From Halorussus marinus (GTDB lineage Archaea; Halobacteriota; Halobacteria; Halobacteriales; Haladaptataceae): a stretch of 64,000 nt of DNA. Under the pieces are notes generated by a model that saw nothing but the letters and a program-made list of their open reading frames with translations, searched no databases and was not told the DNA's origin. Within the stretch, counting starts at the first letter, position 1, and every line of letters begins with the position of its first letter. Shown one piece after another: positions 43,198-52,021 of the stretch. A program made the translations under genes and the position numbers. Location: assembly GCF_004765795.1 (NCBI RefSeq), contig NZ_SBIV01000010.1, forward strand, positions 1 through 64,000, written 5' to 3'.

Positions 43198-43937
43198 GCC
43201 GGGACGTTCGGGTCGCCGTCTTCCGCCCGGACGACGAGCGCCTCGACGACGCGGTCGAGCTACTCGACTCGCTGGGCGCCGACCCCGTGGCCGACCCGAT
43301 GCTCGAAGTCCGGCCGACCGGGGCGTCCCCCGAGCCCGGCGAGTACGTCGTCCTGACGAGCAAGACCGGCGTCGAGCTGGCGGCCGAGGCGGGCTGGGAG
43401 CCCGGCGACGCCGCGGTCTGTGCCATCGGATCGAGCACCGCCGACGCGCTCCGCGAGCACGGCTACGAGGTCGACGTGGTCCCCGATGAGTACACCTCCG
43501 CGGGGCTGGTCGCGGCGCTCGAAGACCGGGTCGACGGCGCGCGCGTCGAAGTCGCCCGGAGCGACCACGGGAGCGCGGTGCTGACCGAGGGGCTCGCCGA
43601 GGCCGGCGCGGACGTCCACGAGACGGTGCTCTACCGGCTCGTCAGACCCGAGGGCTCGGGCGAGTCGGCCGCGCTCGCGGCCGACGGCGACCTCGACGCC
43701 GCGCTCTTTACCTCCTCGCTCACGGTCGAGCACCTCCTCGACGCCGCCGCCGAGCGCGGCGTCCGCGAGGCCGCCGTCGCGGGGCTGAACGACGCCGTCG
43801 TCGGCGCGATCGGCCCGCCGACCCGCGAGACGGCCGAGGCCGCCGGCATCGAGGTCGACGTGGTGCCCGAGGCGGCGGACTTCGAGGCGCTCGCGTGCGC
43901 GGTCGTGGAGGCGGCCGCCCCGACCTACCACGAGTAG
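43194..43937 (+). CDS. hemD: Uroporphyrinogen-III synthase
   Basis: A 247-residue protein with the two-domain HemD fold. It has VAVFRPDDERLDDAVELLDSLG at the start, VVLTSKTGVELAAEAG, then AVCAIGSSTADALREHGYEVDVVP at the domain boundary, and LFTSSLTVEHLLDAA near the end of domain 2. It cyclises hydroxymethylbilane. In many haloarchaea a uroporphyrinogen methyltransferase gene lies between hemC and hemD; here the two overlap directly. I chose the ATG at 43194. Confidence 0.9.
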   Translation: MSRDVRVAVFRPDDERLDDAVELLDSLGADPVADPMLEVRPTGASPEPGEYVVLTSKTGVELAAEAGWEPGDAAVCAIGSSTADALREHGYEVDVVPDEYTSAGLVAALEDRVDGARVEVARSDHGSAVLTEGLAEAGADVHETVLYRLVRPEGSGESAALAADGDLDAALFTSSLTVEHLLDAAAERGVREAAVAGLNDAVVGAIGPPTRETAEAAGIEVDVVPEAADFEALACAVVEAAAPTYHE

Positions 43938-44046
43938 CGCCCTCGGCCGGGCCGGCGACGGCCGACGCCCGGCGAACACCCCGAGGGCGGCAGAGTCGCG
44001 ACACCGTACCAAAGACCTTTACAGCCGGATTCGGGACATTAAATCG

Positions 44047-45429
44047 ATGGACAGCACCGCCGGAGAGCGGGTCTACTACGTTATCAGCGACCTCCACATC
44101 GGCGGGGACGAGCAACTGGAGGAGGTCGAGTTTCTCGACGAACTGCTCGGCTTCCTCGAACGGCTGGCCGAGACGGACGAGAACGCCGAGCTGGTGATCA
44201 ACGGCGACGCCTTCGGGCTGTGGGAGTTCACCTCGGTCGACGGAATCGAGAAGTTCGACGTCCTCGAGGAGACCTACCCGGCGCTGTTCGAACAGCTCCG
44301 GGCGACCGGCGAGAACGTCCAGATCACGCTGTTGGCCGGCAACCACGACCACGAGCTCGCGGCCTACGACGCGTACGTCGAGCGGTTCGCCGAATACAAC
44401 GTCGAACTCGTCCAATCGGAGTCGATCACCCGTCGCGTCGGCGAGCGCACGATCCACTTCGAACACGGCCACCAGCGCGACTCGAACAACCGGATCGACG
44501 ACTGGGAGAACCCCAACGCCACGCCGCTCGGATACTACTACAACACGCTCGTTACCAGTCGGGCGGGCAAGCTCTCCGAGCGGGGCCGGTACAACTGGCT
44601 GAAGGACGTGCAGGCGGTCACGCCCACCGAGCGGATGCCGGTCTGGCTGTTCTCGAAGTACTTCTACCGGGAGATGAATCCCCTCCTGCGGTACGCGCTC
44701 GTCCCGTTCTTGTTGCTGTTCAACGTCAGCGCGCTCCTCGCGGTGCTCGCGGGGCTCGATCTGGTCGGGGTCTGGTCGATGCCCGTCGACTCGCTCGCCG
44801 GGTTCCTCGCGCAGTTCGGGGCGGCCGGGACGGCGGTCTACCTGCTCCTCGTGGTCAACGTGGCGGTCACCGGACTCCTGTTGCTGGTGGGCGTCCCGCT
44901 GTATCTGCTCCGTCGGGACATCAGACAGACCATCGACCGCTTCGGCGTCTTCGAGACCGAACTCACCGTCGACGCCGAGGCACCCTACGAGGAGGCCGCC
45001 CGCGAGATCTTCGCGGAGTCGCCCGAGACGGCGATCTTCTGCTACGGTCACACCCACCGCCCGTCAGTGGGGTCGGTCGGCGACGGCCTGCTGGTCAACA
45101 CCGGGACGTGGCTCAAGCGCCTCCACCGCCGCGACGGCGTTATCGGGGTCCTGCCGCCGGTGTTTTACCCGTCCTATCAGCTGTGTGCGGTCCGCATCGC
45201 CGCCGAGTCCGAGGGCGTGGCGGTCGAGTACGAGGAGATAGAGAAGCCGAGCCCGAGCCCGGAAGAGCTGACGCTCACCGAGCGTCTGCTCACCCTCGGC
45301 CGGAAGCCGAACCCCGACCTGCCCGACCGAGCGGTCGTCGAGAACGAAGCGCCCGATTCGACGCCCGACGTCGTCGAGACGGTCGAGCGAAGCGAGCGCG
45401 GAGCCGAGCGGCCGCGGACCGATAGCTGA
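44047..45429 (+). CDS. Calcineurin-like metallophosphoesterase with membrane hairpin insert
   Basis: A 460-residue protein. Metal-binding motifs of the phosphoesterase are SDLHIGG (about 14-20), NGDAFGLWEF, GNHDHE, HGHQRDSNN and GHTH at residues 334-337. Between the fourth and last motif lie two strongly hydrophobic segments (about 219-242 and 264-289), so the catalytic domain is split by a membrane hairpin. The acidic tail after 400 is variable. The fold resembles UDP-2,3-diacylglucosamine pyrophosphatase-like enzymes, which act at membranes, but the substrate is unknown. A TATA-like CTTTACAG lies upstream. Confidence 0.85.
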   Translation: MDSTAGERVYYVISDLHIGGDEQLEEVEFLDELLGFLERLAETDENAELVINGDAFGLWEFTSVDGIEKFDVLEETYPALFEQLRATGENVQITLLAGNHDHELAAYDAYVERFAEYNVELVQSESITRRVGERTIHFEHGHQRDSNNRIDDWENPNATPLGYYYNTLVTSRAGKLSERGRYNWLKDVQAVTPTERMPVWLFSKYFYREMNPLLRYALVPFLLLFNVSALLAVLAGLDLVGVWSMPVDSLAGFLAQFGAAGTAVYLLLVVNVAVTGLLLLVGVPLYLLRRDIRQTIDRFGVFETELTVDAEAPYEEAAREIFAESPETAIFCYGHTHRPSVGSVGDGLLVNTGTWLKRLHRRDGVIGVLPPVFYPSYQLCAVRIAAESEGVAVEYEEIEKPSPSPEELTLTERLLTLGRKPNPDLPDRAVVENEAPDSTPDVVETVERSERGAERPRTDS

Positions 45430-45463
45430 GGTTTATACGTAATACCGACCAAGCCCCTCTCGA

Positions 45464-46885
45464 ATGGCTTGCGCTGGTCCCGTCCCCGCCCTCGCGGAGC
45501 GCGCCGCGGCGTGTGCCGGCCGCCTCCGGGGGGCCGACGACGTGCTACTCGCGTCGCACATCGACGCCGACGGCCTGACGAGCGCCGCGATCGCGGCGTC
45601 GGCGCTCGAACGCGCCGGAATTTCGTTCGAGACCGTCTTCAGCAAACAGCTCGACGCCGAAGAGCTCGCGGCCATCGCGGCGACCGACTACGACACCGTG
45701 CTGTTCACCGACTTCGGGAGCGGCCAACTCGATATCATCAGCGACCACGAGGCCGCCGGCGACTTCACGCCGGTGATCGCAGACCACCACCGGCCCGCCG
45801 AGGCCGAGACCGAGTTCCACCTCAACCCTCTCCTGTTCGACATCGACGGCTCCTCGGAGCTGTCCGGGGCGGGCGCGAGCTACGTGCTCGCGCGGGCGCT
45901 CGAACCCGAGGCGGGGGACAACCGCGATCTGGCGGCGCTCGCGGTCGTTGGCGCGGTCGGCGACATGCAGACCACCGACGGCGAGCTGGTGGGTGCGAAC
46001 CGCTCGATCGTCGAGGAGGGCGTCGCGGCCGGCGTCCTCGAGACGAGCACCGACCTCGCGCTGTACGGCAAACAGACCCGCCCGCTCCCCAAACTGCTCG
46101 AGTACGCCAGCGACGTCTACATCCCCGGCGTCTCGAACGACCAGAACGGCGCGATCCGGTTTCTCGACGGGCTCGACATCGACCTCAAGGCCGACGACGG
46201 CGAGTGGCGCCGGTGGGTCGACCTCTCGGACGACGAGCGCCAGACCGTCGCCAGCGCGCTGGTCCAGCGCGCCGTCTCGAAAGGGGTCAGCGCCGACCGG
46301 ATCGACGGTCTGATCGGGACCACCTACACCCTCACCGACGAGCCCGCCGGGACGGAGCTTCGGGACGTCAGCGAGTTCTCGACGCTACTGAACGCGACCG
46401 CCAGATACGAGCGCGCAGACGTGGGGCTGGCGGTGTGTCTCGGCGACCGCGGGGCCGCCCTGGAGCGGGCCCGGACGCTCCTCGCGAACCACCGCCGGAA
46501 CCTCTCGGAGGGCCTCCAGTGGGTCAAAGAGTCGGGGGTCACCCGCGAGGACCACGTCCAGTGGTTCCACGCCGGGGATCGGATCCGCGAGACCATCGTC
46601 GGGATCATCGCCGGGATGGCGGTCGGGGCCGACGGCGTCGAGCGCGGGACGCCGATCGTCGCCTTCGCCGAGAAGAACGACGAGGAGGTGAAAGTGTCGG
46701 CGCGCGGAACGCCGTCGCTCACCCGGCGCGGACTCGATCTCTCGGCCGTGATGGGCGAAGCCTCGCGGGCCGTCGGCGGCGACGGCGGCGGCCACGACGT
46801 GGCCGCGGGCGCGACGGTGCCGAAGGGGACCGAAGAAGAGTTCCTCGCGCTGGCCGACGAACTCGTCGGCGAACAGCTGTCGTAG
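45464..46885 (+). CDS. DHH-DHHA1 family phosphoesterase (archaeal RecJ-like)
   Basis: A 473-residue protein. The DHH domain has HIDADGLTS (His32), a metal-binding FTDFGSG and the DHH triad at Asp107-His109 (VIADHHRP). A DHHA1 domain near the C-terminus carries GGGHDVAAGATVP. Archaeal members include RecJ-like exonucleases associated with GINS and CDC45; others degrade short oligonucleotides or cyclic dinucleotides. The GGGHxxAAG motif supports an exonuclease role. It starts 35 nt after the phosphoesterase gene and may be co-transcribed. Confidence 0.88.
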   Translation: MACAGPVPALAERAAACAGRLRGADDVLLASHIDADGLTSAAIAASALERAGISFETVFSKQLDAEELAAIAATDYDTVLFTDFGSGQLDIISDHEAAGDFTPVIADHHRPAEAETEFHLNPLLFDIDGSSELSGAGASYVLARALEPEAGDNRDLAALAVVGAVGDMQTTDGELVGANRSIVEEGVAAGVLETSTDLALYGKQTRPLPKLLEYASDVYIPGVSNDQNGAIRFLDGLDIDLKADDGEWRRWVDLSDDERQTVASALVQRAVSKGVSADRIDGLIGTTYTLTDEPAGTELRDVSEFSTLLNATARYERADVGLAVCLGDRGAALERARTLLANHRRNLSEGLQWVKESGVTREDHVQWFHAGDRIRETIVGIIAGMAVGADGVERGTPIVAFAEKNDEEVKVSARGTPSLTRRGLDLSAVMGEASRAVGGDGGGHDVAAGATVPKGTEEEFLALADELVGEQLS

Positions 46886-47052
46886 TTCTACGCCACGATC
46901 CCACCGTGCGAGGCCGCGACTGTCGCGACGTTTCTCGGGGGTCCTGTCGATCGACGCCTTCCGACGCCGGCCTCCGGACGAGGTTCGGGCACGCCGCCGA
47001 AGATACGACGACCGCACGATAGCGTCGCGGCGGGCGTACGCATCTCGATTTT

Positions 47053-47064
47053 ATATCGCGATAT
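47053..47064. promoter_or_regulatory. Perfect A+T-flanked palindrome in intergenic region
   Basis: ATATCGCGATAT is a 12-bp perfect palindrome about 95 nt before the DUF5783-like ATG. It could be an upstream operator. The gene's own TATA-like CTTTTACC lies at about 47128, which points to a leaderless start. Confidence 0.3.
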
Positions 47065-47157
47065 GGAGTTTATTACAACGATCGAACACCGTCCCGGCGT
47101 CCGGTGCGATCGCCCCGCACCGGCCGACTTTTACCCGCGCTGGTCCAACGCCGACGT

Positions 47158-47532
47158 ATGGCCGACTTCGACCCGGAGCGGTTCGAGGACAAGTACGCGA
47201 ACTACTTCAACGAGCTCCAGAAGGCGTACAAGAACGCCTTCGAGCGGATGAACGACCGGTACGACTCCGAGCTCGTCCACGCCATCGACCAGCAGGTGCT
47301 CAACGAGAGCGAGCCCTTCTACGAGAGTAGCGCGGAGCGGAGCTCCGCGGACGATTCGAGCGGGCGGAGCCCGCGAGAACACGACGGCGAGTTCCGCGTC
47401 GAACTCCCCGAGAACCCCGCCGACCGACTGCAGGGCGTGCTCGTCGACGAGGAGAAACTGGACGAACTGCTCGACGTCTACGTCGAGACGATCGAGACCG
47501 AACTGCGCCGCGTGTTCGATTTCGAGAAGTGA
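47158..47532 (+). CDS. DUF5783-like conserved haloarchaeal protein
   Basis: A 124-residue acidic helical protein: MADFDPERFEDKYANYFNELQKAY, then MNDRYDSELVHAIDQQVLNESEPFYE, a variable Ser/Glu-rich segment (about 58-78), and a C-terminal part with VELPENPADRLQGVLVDEEKLDE. It matches the haloarchaeal DUF5783 family as I recall it. The function is unknown. I chose the ATG at 47158 because the family starts there and a TATA-like box lies 30 nt upstream. Confidence 0.8.
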   Translation: MADFDPERFEDKYANYFNELQKAYKNAFERMNDRYDSELVHAIDQQVLNESEPFYESSAERSSADDSSGRSPREHDGEFRVELPENPADRLQGVLVDEEKLDELLDVYVETIETELRRVFDFEK

Positions 47533-48240
47533 GTCCCTCGCGAGTCGTGGCCGTGGCCGCTCGGCGCAATAACAGTAGTTGGTAGGACGATTTTTTATTC
47601 GACGGGTCGAAACCGTCCGTTCAGTACAGGGCTGTACTGGGCGTTGCACTTAGTTCCTCTTTCAACGCGACCAGTGCTATCCGATGAGCGAATTCGAGCA
47701 GTAAGACGAGAACTGAGCGAAGCGGGATACCCCGGATTCGAGTTTCGATAACGGGGAAATCGTCCTCGGATCTCTCCGGTTTGTGGGTGGTCGGGAACTA
47801 CCGCGAGACGGGAAACTCAACCCAGAGAGTCTCCCACGGCCGTTTCGGATTGTCGAGTGGCTACCACTCGTTTCGGCCACGCCGGCCGACCCGGAGTACG
47901 CCCCGGATATAATCCACGGGATTGCAGAGAAACACGGGCTAAAGGTCGTGATCATCGGCGTGGACGAAGCGCAGGTCCGGATCACACTCTGCGATCCCAC
48001 TGATGAGACTCGGGCAGAGTCGCGATTAGCGACTTCCTTGGGGATTTAGCCACTCCAGCCCCATATCTATTCTGAGTAACTAAACCGGACTACCAGCCTT
48101 GGTAAATCACATGGCGCTATATAGAATTGTCGAAGTGGCGCTACGTTTCGCCGAACGGAAAAGAACACGCGAGATACGGCTCGAAGCGCTTCTGGATCGG
48201 AACCCCAAACAGAGTAGCTGAACCGGGTCGCGGGGTCGTC
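47533..48240. other. 708-bp gene-poor, A+T-richer stretch
   Basis: This stretch is visibly richer in A+T than its neighbours. It contains a frame with two in-frame stops (47684-48049, listed separately) and a short open frame at 48111-48221 that would give a 36-residue basic peptide (MALYRIVEVALRF...). The last may be a gene fragment. I see no terminal inverted repeats, integrase or tRNA that would define a mobile element. A T-run (GATTTTTTATTC) at about 47590-47601 probably ends the DUF5783-like transcript. Confidence 0.5.
47684..48049 (+). pseudogene. Decayed gene with two in-frame stops
   Basis: The ATG at 47684 gives MSEFEQ and then TAA (47702-47704); four codons later TGA (47714-47716) follows. 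The same frame then stays open for 110 codons to a stop at 48047-48049 and looks like protein, with DNGEIVLGSLRFVGG, RPFRIVEWLPLVS and GIAEKHGLKVVIIGVDEAQVRI. A GTG at 47783 could give an 88-residue product, so a shortened functional gene is possible. I do not recognise the family. Confidence 0.4.
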
Positions 48241-48882
48241 TCAGTCGGACGGGCGGCGCGTTCGTGCTCCTTCGGCGTCGGCGGGAGCGAGAGACGGATA
48301 GACGAACGCGGCGATCGCTCGCTTCGCCTGTTCGGGCGCGTCGTCGTGATCGAGAGAGATCCTGCGGGCGCGAGCGGCGTGGATGACGTCGGTGATGAAC
48401 TGAGAGGTGTCCTCGACGTCGACCGCGCGAAAGCTCCCGCGCTCGATGCCTGCCCGCAGGACGTGCTCGATGTTGCCCCGGATGACCTCGTAGTGTTCGT
48501 TGAACGCCTCGCGGTGGGCCTCGTTGTGTTGGGCCTGGGCGAACAGTTCGTGGTACACCTTCATGCGCTCCCAGTGGTCGAACCTCTCGCCGAGTTCGGG
48601 GCCGAGAAGACACTGATCGATCCGGCCGTCCAGCGCCTCCCACGGGTTCTCGTCGTCGCCGAGTTTCGACTGGCTCTCGTACTGCCCGATGAGGTACTCC
48701 AGAAACGACGAGATGAGGTCGTGTTTCCCGTCGAAGTGGTAGTGGATGAGCGTCCGACTCTTCTCGAACTCCTCGCCGATGTCCCGGACCCGGAGGTCGG
48801 AGTAGCCGTGCTCGCTGAGCGCGCGGAACGTGGCCTCCATGATCGCTTCCCGCGTGTCGGGGGCCGTCTGCGAGGCGGTCAT
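48241..48882 (-). CDS. TetR/AcrR family transcriptional regulator, divergent from pirin
   Basis: A 213-residue regulator. Residues 10-60 are the TetR HTH (REAIMEATFRALSEHGYSDLRVRDIGEEFEKSRTLIHYHF). The C-terminal helical domain has ELFAQAQHNEAHREAFNEHYEVIRGNIEHVL. I chose the ATG at 48882; a GTG at 48891 is an alternative. It diverges from the pirin gene with about 290 bp between them. A palindrome of TetR-operator type lies in that gap near the pirin gene, so pirin is its likely target. Confidence 0.88.
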   Translation of the reverse strand: MTASQTAPDTREAIMEATFRALSEHGYSDLRVRDIGEEFEKSRTLIHYHFDGKHDLISSFLEYLIGQYESQSKLGDDENPWEALDGRIDQCLLGPELGERFDHWERMKVYHELFAQAQHNEAHREAFNEHYEVIRGNIEHVLRAGIERGSFRAVDVEDTSQFITDVIHAARARRISLDHDDAPEQAKRAIAAFVYPSLAPADAEGARTRRPSD

Positions 48883-49124
48883 ACCCCTCACTACGCGCGA
48901 GGACCCTAAAGATCCGTGGAGACGAAACGACGCGGCTGTGCGGGCGAGGCCTGTCCGATCGTCGGGACGGACTGAGAGGGCTCTCGCCGGACAACTCGAA
49001 AGCGTCGCGGCGCGAGACTCGCCTCGTGGGGCTCGAAACGGGATGCCAACCGTTCGTCCTCGACTCGACCCGTCGGAGTCTCACCGCGCGCCGTCGGGAC
49101 GTTGGGGCTCGGCCGTCAAGTATC

Positions 49125-49140
49125 TTTACCAAATGGTCAA
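49125..49140. promoter_or_regulatory. TetR-type operator-like palindrome upstream of pirin
   Basis: TTTACCAAATGGTCAA is a near-perfect 16-bp palindrome with core ACCA-AA-TGGT and matching outer TT/AA. It resembles TetR-family operators of the TTGACCA...TGGTCAA type. It lies 32 nt before the pirin ATG, at the expected promoter. Confidence 0.5.
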
Positions 49141-49171
49141 TCTTATCCCGGTCGAGCGCCTCCTCACAGCC

Positions 49172-49921
49172 ATGACATCGCGCGAGGCTACCGACGGACG
49201 AGTCGGGCCGGTCGCCGGCCAGACGGTCCGACACGGGACCGGCGTCAACTCGAATCGGGCCTTCCCGACGGACGCCCATCCGACCCACCTCGACCCGTTC
49301 GTGCTGTTCGAACGGTTCTACATCGACCCCGAGAAGGGGTTTCCGATGCACCGCCACGAGGGGTTCGAAATCGTCTCCTACATGATCGAAGGCGGGATGG
49401 ACCACGAGGACTCGCTCGGCGTCGAACACACCGCCTACGAGAACGAGGCGATGCGGATCACGACGGGAAGCGGCATCCGACACTCGGAGTTTCCCGCCGA
49501 CGGCGCGGCGTGCAACGGGCTCCAGTTCTGGGTCAATCTCCCGCGCGCGGACAAAGACGCCGACCCGGACTACGCCGACGCGACCACCGACGAGCTCCCG
49601 ATCCGCGAGCTGGACGGCGCGACCGTACGGACCGTCGTCGGCGACGGCTCGCCGATCGAACTCCGCACGCCGATGGAGTACCTCGACGCCCGCGTCTCCG
49701 ACGGCTGGACGTGGGAGCCCGACGAGGAGTGGACCGGCTTCGTCTACGGCGTCGAAGGCGCGGGGACCGTCGACGGAGACGCCTTCGGCGAGGGCGACGT
49801 ACTGCCGGTCGCGGACGGCCGGAGCGTCCGACTGGAGAGCGACGAGACGCTCCGGGCGGTCGCGGTGGCGGGGCGACCGCACGGCGAACCCATCCGACAG
49901 CGCGGCCCGTTCGTGCTCTGA
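49172..49921 (+). CDS. Pirin-like bicupin protein
   Basis: A 249-residue pirin. The N-terminal cupin has the metal-binding HPTHLDPFVLFERF, FPMHRHEGFEIVSYMIEGGMDHED and a GIRHSEFP segment with the usual His and Glu ligands. The C-terminal cupin (about 130-245) is less conserved. Some pirins have quercetin 2,3-dioxygenase activity and others are redox-sensitive regulators; the role here is unknown. I chose the ATG at 49172, where the family begins. The divergent TetR gene and the palindrome upstream suggest inducible expression. Confidence 0.88.
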   Translation: MTSREATDGRVGPVAGQTVRHGTGVNSNRAFPTDAHPTHLDPFVLFERFYIDPEKGFPMHRHEGFEIVSYMIEGGMDHEDSLGVEHTAYENEAMRITTGSGIRHSEFPADGAACNGLQFWVNLPRADKDADPDYADATTDELPIRELDGATVRTVVGDGSPIELRTPMEYLDARVSDGWTWEPDEEWTGFVYGVEGAGTVDGDAFGEGDVLPVADGRSVRLESDETLRAVAVAGRPHGEPIRQRGPFVL

Positions 49922-50023
49922 ACTGGCCGGGTCGGCGCCGCAAGCGCCGCCGGGACCGTCCGGGGCCCGCGGGCCGGGAGGGTGAACCAAAGGCCTAAGA
50001 CCGCGGACTCCCTATCGGTCACC

Positions 50024-50389
50024 ATGAGCACGGACACTCAGGACGACGGGAACGACCTCGAAGAGCGGGTCACCAACTTCCTGCGGCGCAACTTCCCCCA
50101 GATCCAGATGCACGGGGGGAGCGCGGCGATCCAGAACATCGACCGCGAGACCGGAGAGGTCCACATCCAGCTCGGCGGCGCGTGCAGCGGGTGTGGCATC
50201 TCGCCGATGACGATCCAGGCGATCAAGAGCCGGATGGTCAAAGAGATCCCCGAGATCGAGCAGGTCCACGCCGACACCGGCATGGACGCCGGCGGTCACG
50301 GCGGTGGCGGCGGCATGAGCCCGTCGTTCCCCGGCGAGACCACCGACGACGGCGACGACGACGACGAGGGACCGCAGGCCCCGTTCTAA
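50024..50389 (+). CDS. NifU-C-terminal-domain Fe-S scaffold protein
   Basis: A 121-residue protein. Residues 12-85 form the NifU C-terminal (Nfu) domain, ending in GGACSGCGISPMTIQAIK with the CxxC pair that binds a [4Fe-4S] cluster between two subunits. A Gly- and Asp-rich tail follows (about 88-121). It probably delivers Fe-S clusters to enzymes such as the oxidoreductase at 30440. I chose the ATG at 50024. It is monocistronic. Confidence 0.9.
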   Translation: MSTDTQDDGNDLEERVTNFLRRNFPQIQMHGGSAAIQNIDRETGEVHIQLGGACSGCGISPMTIQAIKSRMVKEIPEIEQVHADTGMDAGGHGGGGGMSPSFPGETTDDGDDDDEGPQAPF

Positions 50390-50482
50390 GTCCGGATTTC
50401 CGGGCCGAAACGGCCTCGTTCTTCGCGTACAGACCGGCTAACATCAGGATATTTATCCCGTCGCGGGTTGGACGGTGTTCGT

Positions 50483-52009
50483 ATGACCAACGACGACGCC
50501 GCGGGGAACGTCGTGTTCGTGGTCATGGACACGGTTCGCAAGAGCCACCTCTCAGTCTATGGCTACGACGAGCCGACGACGCCCGGCCTCGAGCGGTTCG
50601 CCGACGAGGCCGCCGTCTTCGAGCAGGCGGTCGCCCCCGCGCCGTGGACCCTACCCGTCCACGCGTCGCTGTTCACCGGGATGTACCCGAGCGAACACGG
50701 CGCGAGCCAGGAGAACCCCTATCTGGAGGGCGCGACGACGCTCGCGGAGTCGCTCTCGTCGGCCGGCTACGAGACCGCGTGTTACTCCTCGAACGCGTGG
50801 ATCACGCCCTACACCCACCTCACCGACGGCTTCGACGATCAGGACAACTTCTTCGAGGTGATGCCCGGCGAGTTCCTCTCGGGGCCGCTGGCGAAGGCCT
50901 GGAAGACGATGAACGACAACGACTCGCTCCGGAAGGTCGCCGACTACCTCGTGAGCGTCGGCAACAAGATCCACGAGTACACCGCCTCGGGCGAGGGCGC
51001 CGACTCGAAGACCCCGCAGGTGATCGACCGGACCATCGAGTTCATCGACGACGCCGACTCCGAGTACTTCGCGTTCGTCAACCTGATGGACGCCCACCTG
51101 CCCTATCACCCGCCCGAGGAGTACAGGGCGGAGTTCGCGCCCGGCGTCGACTCCACCGAAGTGTGCCAGAACTCCAAGGAGTACAACTGCGGCGCCCGCG
51201 AGATCGACGACGAGGAGTGGACCGCCATCGAGGGGCTCTACGACGCCGAGATCCGCCACATCGACGCCCAGCTCCAGCGGCTGTTCGGCTGGATGCGCGA
51301 GAACGACGAGTGGGACGACACCATGGTCGTCGTCTGCGCCGACCACGGCGAACTCCACGGCGAACACGGCCTCTACGGCCACGAGTTCTGCATCTACGAT
51401 CCGCTTGTCAACGTCCCGCTGATGGTCAAACACCCCGAGGTGGACGCCGAGCGCCGCGAGTCCCAGCAGGTCGAACTGCTCGACCTCTATCACACCGTGC
51501 TCGACCACGCCGGAGTCGACGCCGACCGCGCGACCGTCCCGCTGGACCGGACGCGGTCGCTCCTCGACGCCGACTACCGTGAGTTCGCCGAGAGCGACGC
51601 GGGGGCGGCCCCGGGGAGCCACCCCGGCGACGGCGAGTACGCCTTCGTGGAGTACTACCGCCCCGTCGTCGAGCTCAAACAGCTCGAACAGAAGGCCAGC
51701 GACGCCGGGATCACCCTCGACGAGGACTCGAGATTCTACTCTCGGATGCGGGCCGCCCGCCGCCCCGACGCGAAGTACATCCGCAACGAGCGCATCGCCG
51801 ACGAGTTCTACCACCTCGATTCGGACCCCGGCGAGCGCGACGACGCGCGCGGAGCGGACAGCGACGAGGAGGTCGAACTCGAAGCCGCGCTCTCGACGTT
51901 CGAGGAGAGCGTCGGCGGCGAGTGGAAGGCGGTCGACGACGAGGACGTGCTCGGCGAGATGAGCGACGACGCGAAAGACCGCCTGCAGGATCTGGGGTAC
52001 ATCGACTGA
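50483..52009 (+). CDS. Sulfatase-fold (alkaline phosphatase superfamily) enzyme with Thr nucleophile
   Basis: A 508-residue cytosolic protein. Metal ligands include Asp16 in VVMDTVRKSHLSVYGY and Asp287-His288 in CADHGELHGEHGLYGHE. The active-site motif is PWTLPVHASLFTG: Thr56 stands where sulfatases have the Cys that becomes formylglycine, and His60 replaces the usual Arg of CxPxR. Thr-nucleophile members include phosphoethanolamine and glycerol-phosphate transferases, so a phospho- or sulfo-transferase or phosphodiesterase is more likely than a classical sulfatase. It is convergent with a YbhN-type membrane-protein gene 12 nt away. Confidence 0.85.
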   Translation: MTNDDAAGNVVFVVMDTVRKSHLSVYGYDEPTTPGLERFADEAAVFEQAVAPAPWTLPVHASLFTGMYPSEHGASQENPYLEGATTLAESLSSAGYETACYSSNAWITPYTHLTDGFDDQDNFFEVMPGEFLSGPLAKAWKTMNDNDSLRKVADYLVSVGNKIHEYTASGEGADSKTPQVIDRTIEFIDDADSEYFAFVNLMDAHLPYHPPEEYRAEFAPGVDSTEVCQNSKEYNCGAREIDDEEWTAIEGLYDAEIRHIDAQLQRLFGWMRENDEWDDTMVVVCADHGELHGEHGLYGHEFCIYDPLVNVPLMVKHPEVDAERRESQQVELLDLYHTVLDHAGVDADRATVPLDRTRSLLDADYREFAESDAGAAPGSHPGDGEYAFVEYYRPVVELKQLEQKASDAGITLDEDSRFYSRMRAARRPDAKYIRNERIADEFYHLDSDPGERDDARGADSDEEVELEAALSTFEESVGGEWKAVDDEDVLGEMSDDAKDRLQDLGYID

Positions 52010-52021
52010 CCGCCCGCGTGC

